Shown: positions 63,978 through 64,000 of the stretch, piece by piece
Numbering within the stretch: position 1 is the first letter of the stretch
Layout: every line of letters starts with the position of its first letter
NCBI RefSeq assembly: GCF_900474185.1
Contig: NZ_UCNW01000008.1
Location: 647,026 to 711,025 of the forward strand
DNA from: Synechococcus sp. UW69
GTDB lineage: Bacteria; Cyanobacteriota; Cyanobacteriia; PCC-6307; Cyanobiaceae
Length of the DNA: 64,000 bases
Direction: 5' to 3'
Made by a program: the position numbers and the translations under genes
The notes under the pieces: model-generated
The model's database searches: none
Told to the model about the DNA's origin: nothing
What the model saw: the letters and a program-made list of their open reading frames with translations, nothing else

Positions 63978-64000
63978 CCGATTCAGTTGATCTGAATCGT

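Overview
The window reads as a chromosome segment of a marine picocyanobacterium, most likely a Synechococcus of the sub-cluster 5.1 type. Evidence: a cyanobacterial NDH-1 subunit (ndhB), an aa3-type cytochrome oxidase operon with its heme A/O genes, a lone groEL without groES, a vipp1/PspA gene, a cyAbrB regulator, DUF2808, DUF3288 and DUF2232 proteins, high G+C, dense packing with ATGA overlaps, and many small ORFs of the kind seen in marine Synechococcus islands. The strain is not named because that would need a database search.

Positions 1-47.8 kb are ordinary, tightly packed core genome. In order: the fabG end, a tiny membrane ORF and groEL2; nanE and a protein built of 12-residue acidic repeats; a DrrAB-type ABC exporter; ctaB-ctaA divergent from ctaCDE; cyAbrB, ribE, a DUF151 nuclease and a ferredoxin-tailed aldo/keto reductase; a minus-strand run from topA through a lipoprotein, DUF2232, a CobT-like enzyme and a PotD-like lipoprotein; ndhB and a LolD-like ATPase; a four-gene signalling patch (two response regulators, a PAS histidine kinase, a lone PAS protein); an M23 peptidase, birA, an aminotransferase, thioredoxin and PspA/Vipp1; a DciA-like DUF721 protein; an ArnT-like and a family-4 glycosyltransferase with an EamA exporter; sppA-aroH; the rpmH-rnpA-PH-yidC-DUF177-AAA operon; serS, rseP, rpsN, pnp, cysQ and rsmI; and an HTH protein beside tRNA-Arg(TCT).

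From tRNA-Arg (47.74 kb) to about 61.2 kb the character changes completely. This is a gene-poor island of small orphan ORFs, decayed genes, hairpin repeats and terminators. The last 51 bp of the tRNA region recur perfectly at 50.1 kb, the usual scar of site-specific integration. A 421-bp module carrying a conserved 56-aa ORF is present twice (49.1 and 57.0 kb). Three stem-loop repeat families show compensatory changes. There is an orphan ParA ATPase, a DUF1330 gene broken by one TGA, and a structured RNA candidate near 53.3 kb whose hairpin resembles the Yfr2/Cyano-1 family. No integrase or transposase is visible.

From 61.4 kb the sequence returns to normal genes: an SPFH/prohibitin protein, a DUF389 membrane protein and a Pmp3/YqaE peptide. 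The most novel material is the island, especially the duplicated 56-aa ORF module and the covarying hairpin repeats.
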